NCBI RefSeq assembly: GCF_020686945.1 | Contig: NZ_JAJEPR010000074.1 | Coordinates: forward strand, 1-5,669 | Direction: 5' to 3' | Length of the DNA: 5,669 nucleotides | DNA from: Limivivens faecihominis | GTDB taxonomy: Bacteria > Bacillota > Clostridia > Lachnospirales > Lachnospiraceae | In this document: in pieces, positions 1 through 5,345 of the stretch | Layout: every line of letters begins with the position of its first letter | Numbering within the stretch: position 1 is the first letter of the stretch | The notes under the pieces: model-generated | The model's database searches: none | Told to the model about the DNA's origin: nothing | Seen by the model: only the letters and a program-made list of their open reading frames with translations | Program-made: the position numbers and the translations under genes

Positions 1-198
1 CGCGGGAAACATCTTATAAAGGTAGACCGTTATTTTGCATCGAGCAAGATTTGCAGTGTATGTGGACATAAGAAAAAGGAACTGGCATTGTCGGATAGAA
101 TGTATGTCTGTGAATGTGGAAACAGGATGGATCGGGATGTGAATGCAGCAGTCAATATCCGAGAAGAAGGAAAAAGAATCTATAAAGAATGTGCCTGA
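1..198 (+). CDS. tnpB: TnpB RNA-guided endonuclease, C-terminal end (partial, 65 codons visible)
   Basis: Frame 1 is open from the window edge to a TGA at 196-198; the rest of the protein (normally about 350-450 residues) lies upstream. The visible residues carry the TnpB C-terminal zinc ribbon: CSVCG (residues 18-22 of the fragment) and CECG (37-40). They are followed directly by MDRDVNAAVNI (43-53), where D46 matches the third catalytic acid of the split RuvC nuclease. The second cysteine pair is C-x-C rather than C-x-x-C, a variant I recall from clostridial TnpB proteins. In this family TnpB is a nuclease guided by an RNA made from the element's own 3' end, and it helps retain the element after excision. 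Activity cannot be judged, because the first two RuvC motifs are outside the window. The identification itself is secure. Confidence 0.93.
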   Translation, partial: RGKHLIKVDRYFASSKICSVCGHKKKELALSDRMYVCECGNRMDRDVNAAVNIREEGKRIYKECA

Positions 199-350
199 CG
201 GCACAAGAAAAAAATCCGTAACCGGATGAAGATAAAAAACAAAACCGCGGGACACGCGGGGATAGCCTGTTTTAGCTTTGTCTTAAAAGGCAATCGAGCA
301 GGAAGCCCCCACTTCAAAATCGTAAGATTTAAGTGGTGGGAGCATGTCAC
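191..350 (+). ncRNA. Probable omega/reRNA scaffold overlapping the IS right end
   Basis: In IS200/IS605 elements the TnpB guide RNA is made from the 3' end of tnpB through the right end, and the guide is whatever DNA follows the element. Here the tnpB stop is embedded in a perfect 5-bp hairpin (GTGCC at 191-195 with GGCAC at 200-204). It is followed by ATCCG/CGGAT (214-218/223-227), CCGCG/CGCGG (245-249/255-259) and a long imperfect hairpin with a GTAA loop (arms about 306-321 and 326-340). That series of stems fits a structured RNA scaffold. The 5' limit is not defined and may lie inside tnpB; the 3' limit near 350 follows the family rule. The guide would then begin at about 351 (GCGGTAGAAG...). 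Confidence 0.5.
306..340 (+). repeat. Imperfect palindrome at the IS605-type right end
   Basis: The arms CCCCCACTT (306-314) and AAGTGG-T-GGG (331-340) pair with one bulged T. Inside them AAATC (317-321) and GATTT (326-330) pair around a GTAA tetraloop, with C315 and A316 unpaired. A bulged hairpin ahead of the element tip is the usual TnpA recognition structure, and the same stem is usually the last stem of the guide-RNA scaffold. Confidence 0.7.
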
Positions 351-388
351 GCGGTAGAAGTGGATTAGATTATAATGATAGTAAAACA

Positions 389-420
389 GCATGGCGGCGT
401 CCTCCCGTGGGCCGCCATGC
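389..420. terminator. Perfect 10-bp GC-rich hairpin, possible bidirectional terminator
   Basis: GCATGGCGGC (389-398) pairs exactly with GCCGCCATGC (411-420) around a 12-base loop. On the minus strand the stem is followed by TGTTTTAC, a short T-run; on the plus strand by CTTTAACT, which is weaker. It could stop minus-strand transcripts coming from the promoter at 570-604 and, less well, plus-strand transcripts leaving the IS element. The stem is certain; its role is inferred. Confidence 0.5.
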
Positions 421-510
421 CTTTAACTGCTGGGAATGACAGAAAGAAAGCAGCGGCCTTGATTTCTCAAAACCGCCACCAGTGAATATAAATTAAGCGT
501 GAAAATGGGT

Positions 511-559
511 CTGCCCAGCAGCGGTTTTTTTCTTTTCTGCCGCTGGGCAGATGTTTTTT
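511..559 (+). terminator. Rho-independent terminator, plus strand
   Basis: CTGCCCAG (511-518) plus CGG (522-524) pair with CCG (540-542) plus CTGGGCAG (543-550), leaving CAG (519-521) bulged and a T-rich loop. A run of six T follows at 554-559. On the plus strand this is a good intrinsic terminator that would stop transcripts from the tnpB side before they run antisense into the lan operon. On the minus strand the stem is followed only by ACCCATTTTC, so it should be weak in that direction. Confidence 0.65.
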
Positions 560-569
560 CTTTAGATAC

Positions 570-604
570 ATGATAAGAGGAATTTTTGAAGATTCCATAA
601 AGAT
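570..604 (-). promoter_or_regulatory. Orphan LanR-type box and -10, second copy of the lanF promoter signal
   Basis: Read on the minus strand, ATCTTTA (604-598), TGGA, ATCTTCA (593-587) gives two 7-base half-sites starting 11 bases apart. Within them is TCT-N8-TCT (601-603 and 590-592), the spacing known from nisin promoters controlled by NisR. Exactly 11 bases further is TATCAT (575-570), a fair -10 hexamer, and there is no TTGACA-like -35, as expected of an activator-dependent promoter. Half-sites and spacing match the site upstream of lanF. Transcription would start near 563 and run left, away from lanK, into DNA without a recognised gene. The box also begins only four bases past the operon's terminator. 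Confidence 0.65.
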
Positions 605-607
605 TTG

Positions 608-637
608 AAAAATGGACGGACATAAAAGACGTCCATT
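608..637 (-). terminator. Rho-independent terminator of the lan operon
   Basis: On the minus strand, 15 bases after the lanK stop, AATGGACG (637-630) pairs with CGTCCATT (618-611) around an 11-base loop. The T-rich tract that begins inside the last stem bases continues to 608. It is in the right place and orientation to end the lanFEG-lanI-lanRK transcript. Confidence 0.75.
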
Positions 638-651
638 ACACTATCGGAAAA

Positions 652-2016
652 TCAGCAAGGAAGTTTCATAGTAACCTTTGCGCCGCCGGTTTCTTTTGAA
701 TTTTCTAAAATAAGCTGACCATTATGTTGTTCCATAATCGAATTTGTAATATATAGACCCATACCAAAGTGTAACTTTGAATTGCGGCTTTGATCGCCCA
801 TATAGAACCGTTCCTGTGCGTGGCATAATGCCTCTTTAGAAAACCCCGTTCCCTCGTCTGTGACTGAAATTTCCACGAAACCGTTGTTACTCTGAACATC
901 CACATAAAGCGTTCCGCCTTGCGGGGAGTAGTCCAGCCCATTACTGATAACATTCATAATAGCACGTTCTATCAGCACCCTATCAAATTTCAGCATTTGA
1001 GGGAGTGAAACAGTATTCATTTGCAGCCGGATTTCTTTTGTCCGGCATAGTGATTCCATATAACCGAACAAGTGCTGCATGAACGCTGGCAAGTCTATAC
1101 TTTCAATATGGAGCTGATAACCAACCGCCGCCCGTGATATATCAATCAGGGTTTGAATATATGACTGCATCTGGCCGGAGCTTTCCACGACGTAACCAGC
1201 GTATAATCGTTGCTCATCATCAAGATTTGTTTCTGTGAGTAAATCAGCATTTCCTTGAATAACCGTCAGAGGCGTTTTCAAATCATGGGCAAGCGCGGCG
1301 ATTTGCTCTTTCTGTGTCTGTTCGGTTTTCCATTGCCGTTCTAACGAAATTTTCAGATTATCTTTCATATCTGAAAAAGATGCAAGGACATCTTCAAACT
1401 CTTTGATTTTGGCGTGTCCTACTTCAAAATCAAGGTTTTGCTTTGAAACCTCCGCAGTTGCTTCAAAAAGCGGGGTCAGTTGTGTACGCAGGTTCTTAGC
1501 AAATCTGGCGGTCAGTATGATAATGACCAGCAGCGAATTTACAGCCATCAGGATAAACGCAAGCGTGTCAGGAGATGGAAAATATTCCGGTAGCCATGAC
1601 ATTGTAAATTGAGAACCAATATAATACCTTAAAACGCAAAATTCGTTTTCCCGGACAACAAGTGCAAACTGCCTCCCCGTAGCATATTCAATATATTCTC
1701 CCTTTGCGTACAGCAGGGCAATTTCTTTTTCATCATCGTCCATATTGCTGTAAAGCTCATTAAAGTTCTTGTCCAGAATTAAGTAGCCGCATCCCTGTGG
1801 AATCACAACCTTTGTAATATCCGGGGCAATCGTCAGCGTTGGAATGATCTCTTTTACCTGCAATTCACTTAGATTTGCTCTTGTAGCTAATCCAGCATTT
1901 ACAGCAAGTCCCTCCAAACCAGAAGGGACAATAATTGCCGCTACCAGCATGACAATGAGGGAGATAGCAAACTGGCGAAACAATATTTTCAATGTAGGTT
2001 TCTTTTTCACTCCCAT
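652..2016 (-). CDS. lanK: Lantibiotic-sensing histidine kinase, NisK/SpaK-like
   Basis: A 454-residue membrane sensor kinase that would detect a lantibiotic outside the cell and phosphorylate LanR. It has an N-terminal membrane helix (about 13-34), an extracytoplasmic domain of roughly 115 residues (35-150) and a second helix (about 151-171). A HAMP-like linker follows, then the H-box LAHDLKTPLTVI with H244. The N-box runs from N355 to N359, the G1 box is DEGTGF (387-392), the F-box-like segment is RFYMGD (403-408) and the G2 box is FGMGLYI (417-423), so all catalytic boxes are intact. The two-helix sensor layout and the lanFEG neighbourhood point to the NisK/SpaK class rather than the short-loop BceS class. 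The ATG overlaps the end of lanR by 10 bases (2007-2016), implying translational coupling. The ligand cannot be read from sequence. Confidence 0.9.
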   Translation of the reverse strand: MGVKKKPTLKILFRQFAISLIVMLVAAIIVPSGLEGLAVNAGLATRANLSELQVKEIIPTLTIAPDITKVVIPQGCGYLILDKNFNELYSNMDDDEKEIALLYAKGEYIEYATGRQFALVVRENEFCVLRYYIGSQFTMSWLPEYFPSPDTLAFILMAVNSLLVIIILTARFAKNLRTQLTPLFEATAEVSKQNLDFEVGHAKIKEFEDVLASFSDMKDNLKISLERQWKTEQTQKEQIAALAHDLKTPLTVIQGNADLLTETNLDDEQRLYAGYVVESSGQMQSYIQTLIDISRAAVGYQLHIESIDLPAFMQHLFGYMESLCRTKEIRLQMNTVSLPQMLKFDRVLIERAIMNVISNGLDYSPQGGTLYVDVQSNNGFVEISVTDEGTGFSKEALCHAQERFYMGDQSRNSKLHFGMGLYITNSIMEQHNGQLILENSKETGGAKVTMKLPC

Positions 2017-2669
2017 TTATATCCTATCCCCCATACGGTGCTGATCGGACTTATTTTGAAATGCTCCAATTTCTCACGAATATTTTTTATATGCGTTGAG
2101 ATCGTAGAGTTATCGCCTATTCCATCAAACCCGAAAACGGCTTCATAGATTTGTTCTTTTGTAAAAACCTGTCCCCGGTTTTTCGCAAGGTATTCACAGA
2201 TTGAATACTCGCTTTTGGTAAGGGGAACCGGCTGTTCTGAAACATACAGTACCTTTGCGGAAAGGTCAAATCTTATATCAGGCTCAAATGAAAGTGTGCT
2301 GTGATGCTCCCTTTTTTCTCTGCGTAAATGTGCCGCGACACGGGCGCGAAGCTCCTGAATACGAAAAGGTTTCGTAATATAATCATCCGCACCGATGCCC
2401 AATCCAAACAATATATCTTCCTCTAATGTCTTTGCGGTCAGAAAGAGAATCGGGCAGTCTACCATATTCCTGATCTGTTTGCAAAACTCAAACCCGTCTG
2501 TGCCAGGCATCATCACATCCAAAAGAATGAGGTCATAGAAATGCAGCTTTTTGATGTCTACATCATCCGCATTTTGACAGACTGTTATCAAATATCCATC
2601 TTTCCCCAAACTGTTCTTAATCAATTCCAAGATAGAAACTTCATCGTCAACTACAAGTAAGTGGGTCAA
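2007..2669 (-). CDS. lanR: OmpR/PhoB-family response regulator, NisR/SpaR-like
   Basis: A DNA-binding response regulator, 220 residues from a TTG start. That start is chosen because GGAGGTGA sits just upstream (2681-2674, minus strand), with seven bases between GGAGG and TTG; the in-frame ATG at 2699 would put the ribosome site inside the coding region. The receiver domain (about 1-118) has the acidic pair D8/D9, the phosphoacceptor D51 in LLDVMMPG, T78 and K100. A linker leads to a winged-helix domain (about 125-220) containing LTKSEYSICEYL and the recognition-helix region STISTHIKNIREKL. OmpR/PhoB regulators bind 7-base direct repeats spaced 11 bases apart, which matches the two boxes found at 5324-5341 and 587-604. 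Those are the likely targets, an inference from architecture. It is cotranscribed with lanK and lies 38 bases after lanI. Confidence 0.92.
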   Translation of the reverse strand: MTHLLVVDDEVSILELIKNSLGKDGYLITVCQNADDVDIKKLHFYDLILLDVMMPGTDGFEFCKQIRNMVDCPILFLTAKTLEEDILFGLGIGADDYITKPFRIQELRARVAAHLRREKREHHSTLSFEPDIRFDLSAKVLYVSEQPVPLTKSEYSICEYLAKNRGQVFTKEQIYEAVFGFDGIGDNSTISTHIKNIREKLEHFKISPISTVWGIGYKWE

Positions 2670-2687
2670 AAAATCACCTCCCGCCCC

Positions 2688-2696
2688 ATTATACCA
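2688..2696 (-). promoter_or_regulatory. Extended -10 upstream of lanR, possible internal promoter for lanRK
   Basis: On the minus strand TGG-TATAAT (2696-2688) is a perfect consensus -10 with the TG extension, lying in the lanI-lanR gap. No good -35 is visible (GATGAG at 17-base spacing), which an extended -10 can tolerate. Initiation near 2681 would place the lanR ribosome site at the very 5' end of the RNA, an unusually short leader. That is the main reason for caution. If real, it would supply a basal level of LanRK independent of the LanR-controlled promoter at lanF. Confidence 0.4.
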
Positions 2697-2707
2697 CATT
2701 GTCGAGG

Positions 2708-3085
2708 TTACTCATCATTATTTTTAATGTCAGCTTTCCGATATTCATTGTTGATATTTACAGCTACGGCATTGCTTATATCCACATCCACAATACTGTA
2801 AACGTAGCCGAAACTGAAATCTTCCCCCGCCACATTTTTGAAGCGTTTCGATACCTGCCCGATTTCTTCTTGCAGTTCTGACATTTCAAGACATTCATCC
2901 GTTATGGTATATGTCAGGCCGTTATATGAAATTTCATCATAGTTTGCGGCGTTCAGCTCATAATACGGCAGAGATTCATTTAACGCCTTATTTTTATCGG
3001 CGGTATCGCGGAGCGCACCGCAGGCCGATAAGCATATAAGACTTACAAGCACAATTACCACGGCAAACAGGCACTTTTTATTCAC
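2708..3085 (-). CDS. lanI: Small lipoprotein, NisI/SpaI-like lantibiotic immunity protein
   Basis: A 125-residue lipoprotein from a GTG start, supported by GGAGGT seven bases upstream (3098-3093, minus strand); the ATG at 3130 lies too far back, before the ribosome site. The signal peptide has a KK n-region, a hydrophobic stretch (about 6-19) and the lipobox LSAC with C22, so the mature part is about 104 residues tethered to the outer membrane face. The segments YNGLTYTIT and ISNAVAVNINNEYRKA resemble, as I remember them, NisI/SpaI-type immunity lipoproteins, which bind the lantibiotic before it reaches lipid II. It is shorter than SpaI (about 165) and NisI (about 245). The family call rests on these segments and on position between lanG and lanR. 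The start overlaps the lanG stop by 8 bases. Confidence 0.72.
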   Translation of the reverse strand: MNKKCLFAVVIVLVSLICLSACGALRDTADKNKALNESLPYYELNAANYDEISYNGLTYTITDECLEMSELQEEIGQVSKRFKNVAGEDFSFGYVYSIVDVDISNAVAVNINNEYRKADIKNNDE

Positions 3086-3821
3086 TGTTTTTACCTCCCT
3101 CCCAACCATGAAACCAAACCAAACTGGCAATCAGCAGACAAACAGTGCAGCATACAGAAATAATCATACCGCTGAAAAAATCGGTTTTTACCTGTGCATA
3201 CAGTTGGGGGCTATCCCATGCAAGCACAGTGTAATCCATAGCACGAACGCCCCAGGCCCAGGGAATATATTTCCATGTAGCGTCACCAAGCCCTGTTATC
3301 ATAAGGGCAGCTATTAAACTCCCTGCAATTCCCAATCCCATAGATGCACCTTTTCCGAAGCTCATTCCCACAAACAAATGAATCAGGTAAATGGGAAGCA
3401 TGGTAATCAACAATAGAATCCCTGCTTTCAGGTAAAGGCTTGCCGGAGCATCCCTATATAGTGCAGCGAATGTTCCTAACGCTAAAAATGTTGCGCCAAA
3501 AGCACAGATCATCAGAAAACCAAGTTTACCAATATACGTTGCCATGCGAGATGGGATTGTTCCCAACAAAAGCTGATAATGCCCGGCCTGATTTTCGATC
3601 TGAACAACCAGGCCCACAATAATGCCGATCAGAAACGGGAACGCAACGGCCAGCACTTCCAGATAGGCACTGATTTTGGTTGCCAGTTCCCATCTGGATA
3701 TATGATAGTAACCCGCAAAAATCGCCGCACATATAATCGGAATCATGCTGTGCATATAGAGCAAAATGCTATGTTTACACTTCTGATATTCTGCTTTCCA
3801 GCAGCGAACCACAGATACCAT
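3078..3821 (-). CDS. lanG: Lantibiotic immunity ABC transporter permease, LanG (MutG/SpaG-like)
   Basis: A 247-residue integral membrane protein, the second permease half of the LanFEG exporter, which removes lantibiotic from the cytoplasmic membrane. About six hydrophobic helices can be seen (roughly 18-38, 52-74, 99-121, 131-152, 157-178, 217-238). The segment after helix 2, VQIENQAGHYQLLLGTIPSR (73-92), is a cytoplasmic loop of the kind shared by MutG/EpiG-type and ABC-2-like permeases, where it contacts the ATPase. The start ATG lies two bases after the lanE stop, with AAGGAGG inside the lanE end as ribosome site. The stop lies inside the beginning of lanI. LanE and LanG have similar length and topology but differ in sequence, as expected of the heterodimeric pair. 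Which is called E and which G follows operon order. Confidence 0.85.
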   Translation of the reverse strand: MVSVVRCWKAEYQKCKHSILLYMHSMIPIICAAIFAGYYHISRWELATKISAYLEVLAVAFPFLIGIIVGLVVQIENQAGHYQLLLGTIPSRMATYIGKLGFLMICAFGATFLALGTFAALYRDAPASLYLKAGILLLITMLPIYLIHLFVGMSFGKGASMGLGIAGSLIAALMITGLGDATWKYIPWAWGVRAMDYTVLAWDSPQLYAQVKTDFFSGMIISVCCTVCLLIASLVWFHGWEGGKNSE

Positions 3822-3823
3822 AG

Positions 3824-4570
3824 TTACCCCACCTCCTTTTTCTCAAACCATCTTGCAGTTAAAAATGACAGCGCCGCAAACCAGGCCAGCGAAATGACCA
3901 ATACAAGTATAATCATCCAAAATGCCATTGCCGTACTCTGATCTGCAACCGGCTCACCATTAGGCAAAATACCTAACACGGAAATCATAAGATGCGGCAC
4001 CCAGCTATACGGGCAGATCATCCACAAAGAGGTTGTAGCCGTGAAAATCCCTAAAACGCTTCCAAGTCCGGCATTAAGAATAACCGTGACAAAGATACCA
4101 ACTTTTTTTGATAACCATAAGCACAGCGGAACTTCCCATAGGCTTGCAATGACAATACAAGCTGTTCCGGCCGCAGCCTGGCAAATTCCGATTGTCAGGG
4201 GAATTTCGTTGATAACTAATATTGCAAAACCGCCCAACAGATTTAGCGCCAGGAAAATGAAATTCCCCACACAGGAGTAAATACCGGCCACTCCAATTTT
4301 TGCTTTCCAGACTTTGTTCTGCGAAACAGGCAATGAAGCAACGGCACGATATTTTAGTTTGCCATTATCCCGCTGTTCAATCAAGGCACAGGTGAGCGTA
4401 AGGAATCCAGGATAAAGCAGGTTATACCACCAATTATAAGAATTGAGCTGGAACCAAAGAGGGGCAAAAAAGTTCATAAGCGCAGTTACAAACGGGGCCA
4501 GAACGATCAGCGTTTTTGTGAAAGTTCTCTTATGCTTTAGGTTCTCTGCCTGAATATATGCCATCTCCAT
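3824..4570 (-). CDS. lanE: Lantibiotic immunity ABC transporter permease, LanE (MutE/EpiE-like)
   Basis: A 248-residue membrane protein, the first permease half of LanFEG. The short N-terminal region AENLKHKRTFTKTL (8-21) is followed by about six hydrophobic segments (roughly 21-40, 49-65, 93-119, 123-154, 157-178, 217-238). Between the second and third lies a charged loop, IEQRDNGKLKYRAVASLPVS (64-83), characteristic of MutE/EpiE-type subunits and the likely contact with LanF. Translation starts at the ATG directly abutting the lanF stop (TAAATG, no gap), with AAGGAGGG inside the end of lanF as ribosome site, so the two subunits should be made in step. The sequence ends in a charged tail, RWFEKKEVG. 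Nothing suggests truncation. Confidence 0.86.
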   Translation of the reverse strand: MEMAYIQAENLKHKRTFTKTLIVLAPFVTALMNFFAPLWFQLNSYNWWYNLLYPGFLTLTCALIEQRDNGKLKYRAVASLPVSQNKVWKAKIGVAGIYSCVGNFIFLALNLLGGFAILVINEIPLTIGICQAAAGTACIVIASLWEVPLCLWLSKKVGIFVTVILNAGLGSVLGIFTATTSLWMICPYSWVPHLMISVLGILPNGEPVADQSTAMAFWMIILVLVISLAWFAALSFLTARWFEKKEVG

Positions 4571-5275
4571 TTAATATCCCTCCTTACCATTTCTGCGAAT
4601 AACATCCATAAAGAGTTGTTCCAAATCTTCACCGGCGCGAAGCTCTCCCTCATATCCAAGGACGCCGCCAGCAATGATACCCACATGATCTGCAATCTGC
4701 TGGACTTCTGACAGAATATGGCTGGACAAAATAACTGTAATCCCTTTGCAGGGAAAAGAGCGAATTAACTCTCGAAGTTCCTCAATCCCTAAAGGGTCAA
4801 GGCCGTTAGTCGGTTCATCCAGAATCAAAAGCTGGGGACTGTTCAGCAATGCAATAGCAATACCAAGCCGCTGCTTCATACCAAGAGAAAACTGCCCGGC
4901 CCGTTTCTTGCCGGTATTCGTGAGCTGGACAATTTGCAATACCTCGTTAATTCGTGCATCGTCCAGGTCGAGCAATGTAGTTCTGACTTTGAGATTTTCG
5001 TATGCAGTCAGATTTTCGTAAAGCGGGGGCATCTCAATCAAAGCACCGATATGCTCCAGATCATTCCGCTTCCACGGGTGGCCGTCAAACTCGATGCTTC
5101 CCGATGTGGGGCGCAAAATGCCGGTGAGCATTTTTAAGATCGTGGATTTGCCAGCCCCATTCGGCCCCAGCAGACCATAAACCGAGTTGCGCCGGATGTT
5201 CAGTGACACATTGTTTACCGCCATTTGCCCCTTGAAATTTTTGCAGAGGTCAGTCGTTTTCAAAATCATATCCAT
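4571..5275 (-). CDS. lanF: Lantibiotic immunity ABC transporter ATPase, LanF (NisF/SpaF-like)
   Basis: A 234-residue cytoplasmic ATPase that powers LanEG. It carries Walker A GPNGAGKST (37-45), the signature FSLGMKQR (129-136), Walker B LLILDEPTNGLDP (149-161) with catalytic E154, and switch histidine H186 in SSHILSE. Where most ABC ATPases have the Q-loop glutamine, this one has glutamate, E81 in ALIEMPPLYENL. This is the E-loop known from LanF proteins of lantibiotic immunity, and it separates this transporter from ordinary exporters and from BceA-type systems. The ATG at 5275 is chosen because AAAGGA lies nine bases upstream and the proposed -10 (5307-5312) lies before it. The frame runs back to 5335, but those codons would overlap the promoter. 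It is first in the operon and abuts lanE. Confidence 0.94.
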   Translation of the reverse strand: MDMILKTTDLCKNFKGQMAVNNVSLNIRRNSVYGLLGPNGAGKSTILKMLTGILRPTSGSIEFDGHPWKRNDLEHIGALIEMPPLYENLTAYENLKVRTTLLDLDDARINEVLQIVQLTNTGKKRAGQFSLGMKQRLGIAIALLNSPQLLILDEPTNGLDPLGIEELRELIRSFPCKGITVILSSHILSEVQQIADHVGIIAGGVLGYEGELRAGEDLEQLFMDVIRRNGKEGY

Positions 5276-5306
5276 ATAATCAAGTCCTTTCTTTGATTTT
5301 ACGGAT

Positions 5307-5341
5307 AGCATACCGGGCAATTTTGAAGATTTCATAAAGAT
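5307..5341 (-). promoter_or_regulatory. LanR-controlled promoter of the lanFEG-lanI-lanRK operon
   Basis: On the minus strand ATCTTTA (5341-5335), TGAA, ATCTTCA (5330-5324) forms an OmpR/PhoB-type direct repeat, 7-base half-sites with a 4-base spacer. It contains TCT-N8-TCT (5338-5340 and 5327-5329), the repeat described for the NisR-controlled nisA and nisF promoters. After 11 bases comes TATGCT (5312-5307) as -10. At the -35 position there is ATGAAA, not TTGACA, which fits activator dependence. Initiation near 5300 leaves a leader of about 25 bases containing the lanF ribosome site AAAGGA (5290-5285). Since lanRK lie in the same operon, this would be positive feedback. Confidence 0.75.
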
Positions 5342-5345
5342 GTTA

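Larger units (their letters stand above)
1..350 (+). mobile_element. Right-hand end of an IS200/IS605-family insertion sequence (left part outside the window)
   Basis: The window opens inside a TnpB reading frame. After its stop comes about 150 bases of non-coding, hairpin-rich DNA ending in an imperfect palindrome (306-340) and the tail AGCATGTCAC (341-350). This gene-then-structured-end layout is the normal right end of IS200/IS605 elements, which have no terminal inverted repeats and use subterminal hairpins recognised by the TnpA transposase. The exact right boundary near 350 is inferred from family layout, not proven here. The left end, any tnpA and the target motif lie off the window. 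Because only the 3' end is seen, it cannot be told whether the element is intact. Confidence 0.65.
199..651. other. Gene-poor stretch between tnpB and the lan operon
   Basis: I see no convincing protein gene here on either strand. Open frames exist on the minus strand at 423-623 and 180-392, but they lack ribosome sites and cross hairpins and a terminator, so they look like chance. The stretch holds, left to right: the IS right end and its RNA scaffold (to about 350), a perfect 10-bp hairpin (389-420), a second hairpin with a T-run (511-559), an orphan lantibiotic-type promoter box reading left (570-604) and the rho-independent terminator of the lan operon (608-637). Confidence 0.7.

Noticed and set aside
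371..376. TATAAT on the plus strand as a promoter
   Set aside because: No -35-like hexamer at 15-19 bases, no TG extension, and no gene downstream before the 389-420 and 511-559 hairpins.
180..392. 70-codon minus-strand ORF across the IS right end
   Set aside because: It lies antisense to the omega RNA region and palindrome, has no ribosome site and has low-complexity Phe/His/Leu-rich composition.
423..623. 66-codon minus-strand ORF next to the lanK terminator, considered as a lantibiotic precursor or small protein
   Set aside because: Its ATG has no ribosome site, it crosses the lan terminator, the orphan promoter and a hairpin, and its end lacks a Ser/Thr/Cys-rich core. Translation from the predicted transcript start near 563 would miss the ATG.
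652..3821. BceRS-BceAB-type antimicrobial peptide module
   Set aside because: The kinase has a large extracytoplasmic domain, there are two ~250-residue permeases instead of one ~650-residue BceB, and the ATPase has an E-loop. All of this fits LanFEG-LanRK instead.
5276..5335. Upstream extension of LanF to an ATG at 5335
   Set aside because: These 20 codons overlap the LanR box and -10 and have no ribosome site, whereas the ATG at 5275 has AAAGGA nine bases upstream.
581..5341. The two similar box sequences as terminal repeats of a transposable unit carrying the lan operon
   Set aside because: They are direct, only about 20 bases long, similarity ends at the half-sites, and each has a correctly spaced -10 pointing the same way. 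Regulatory sites explain this better. There is no recombinase between them.
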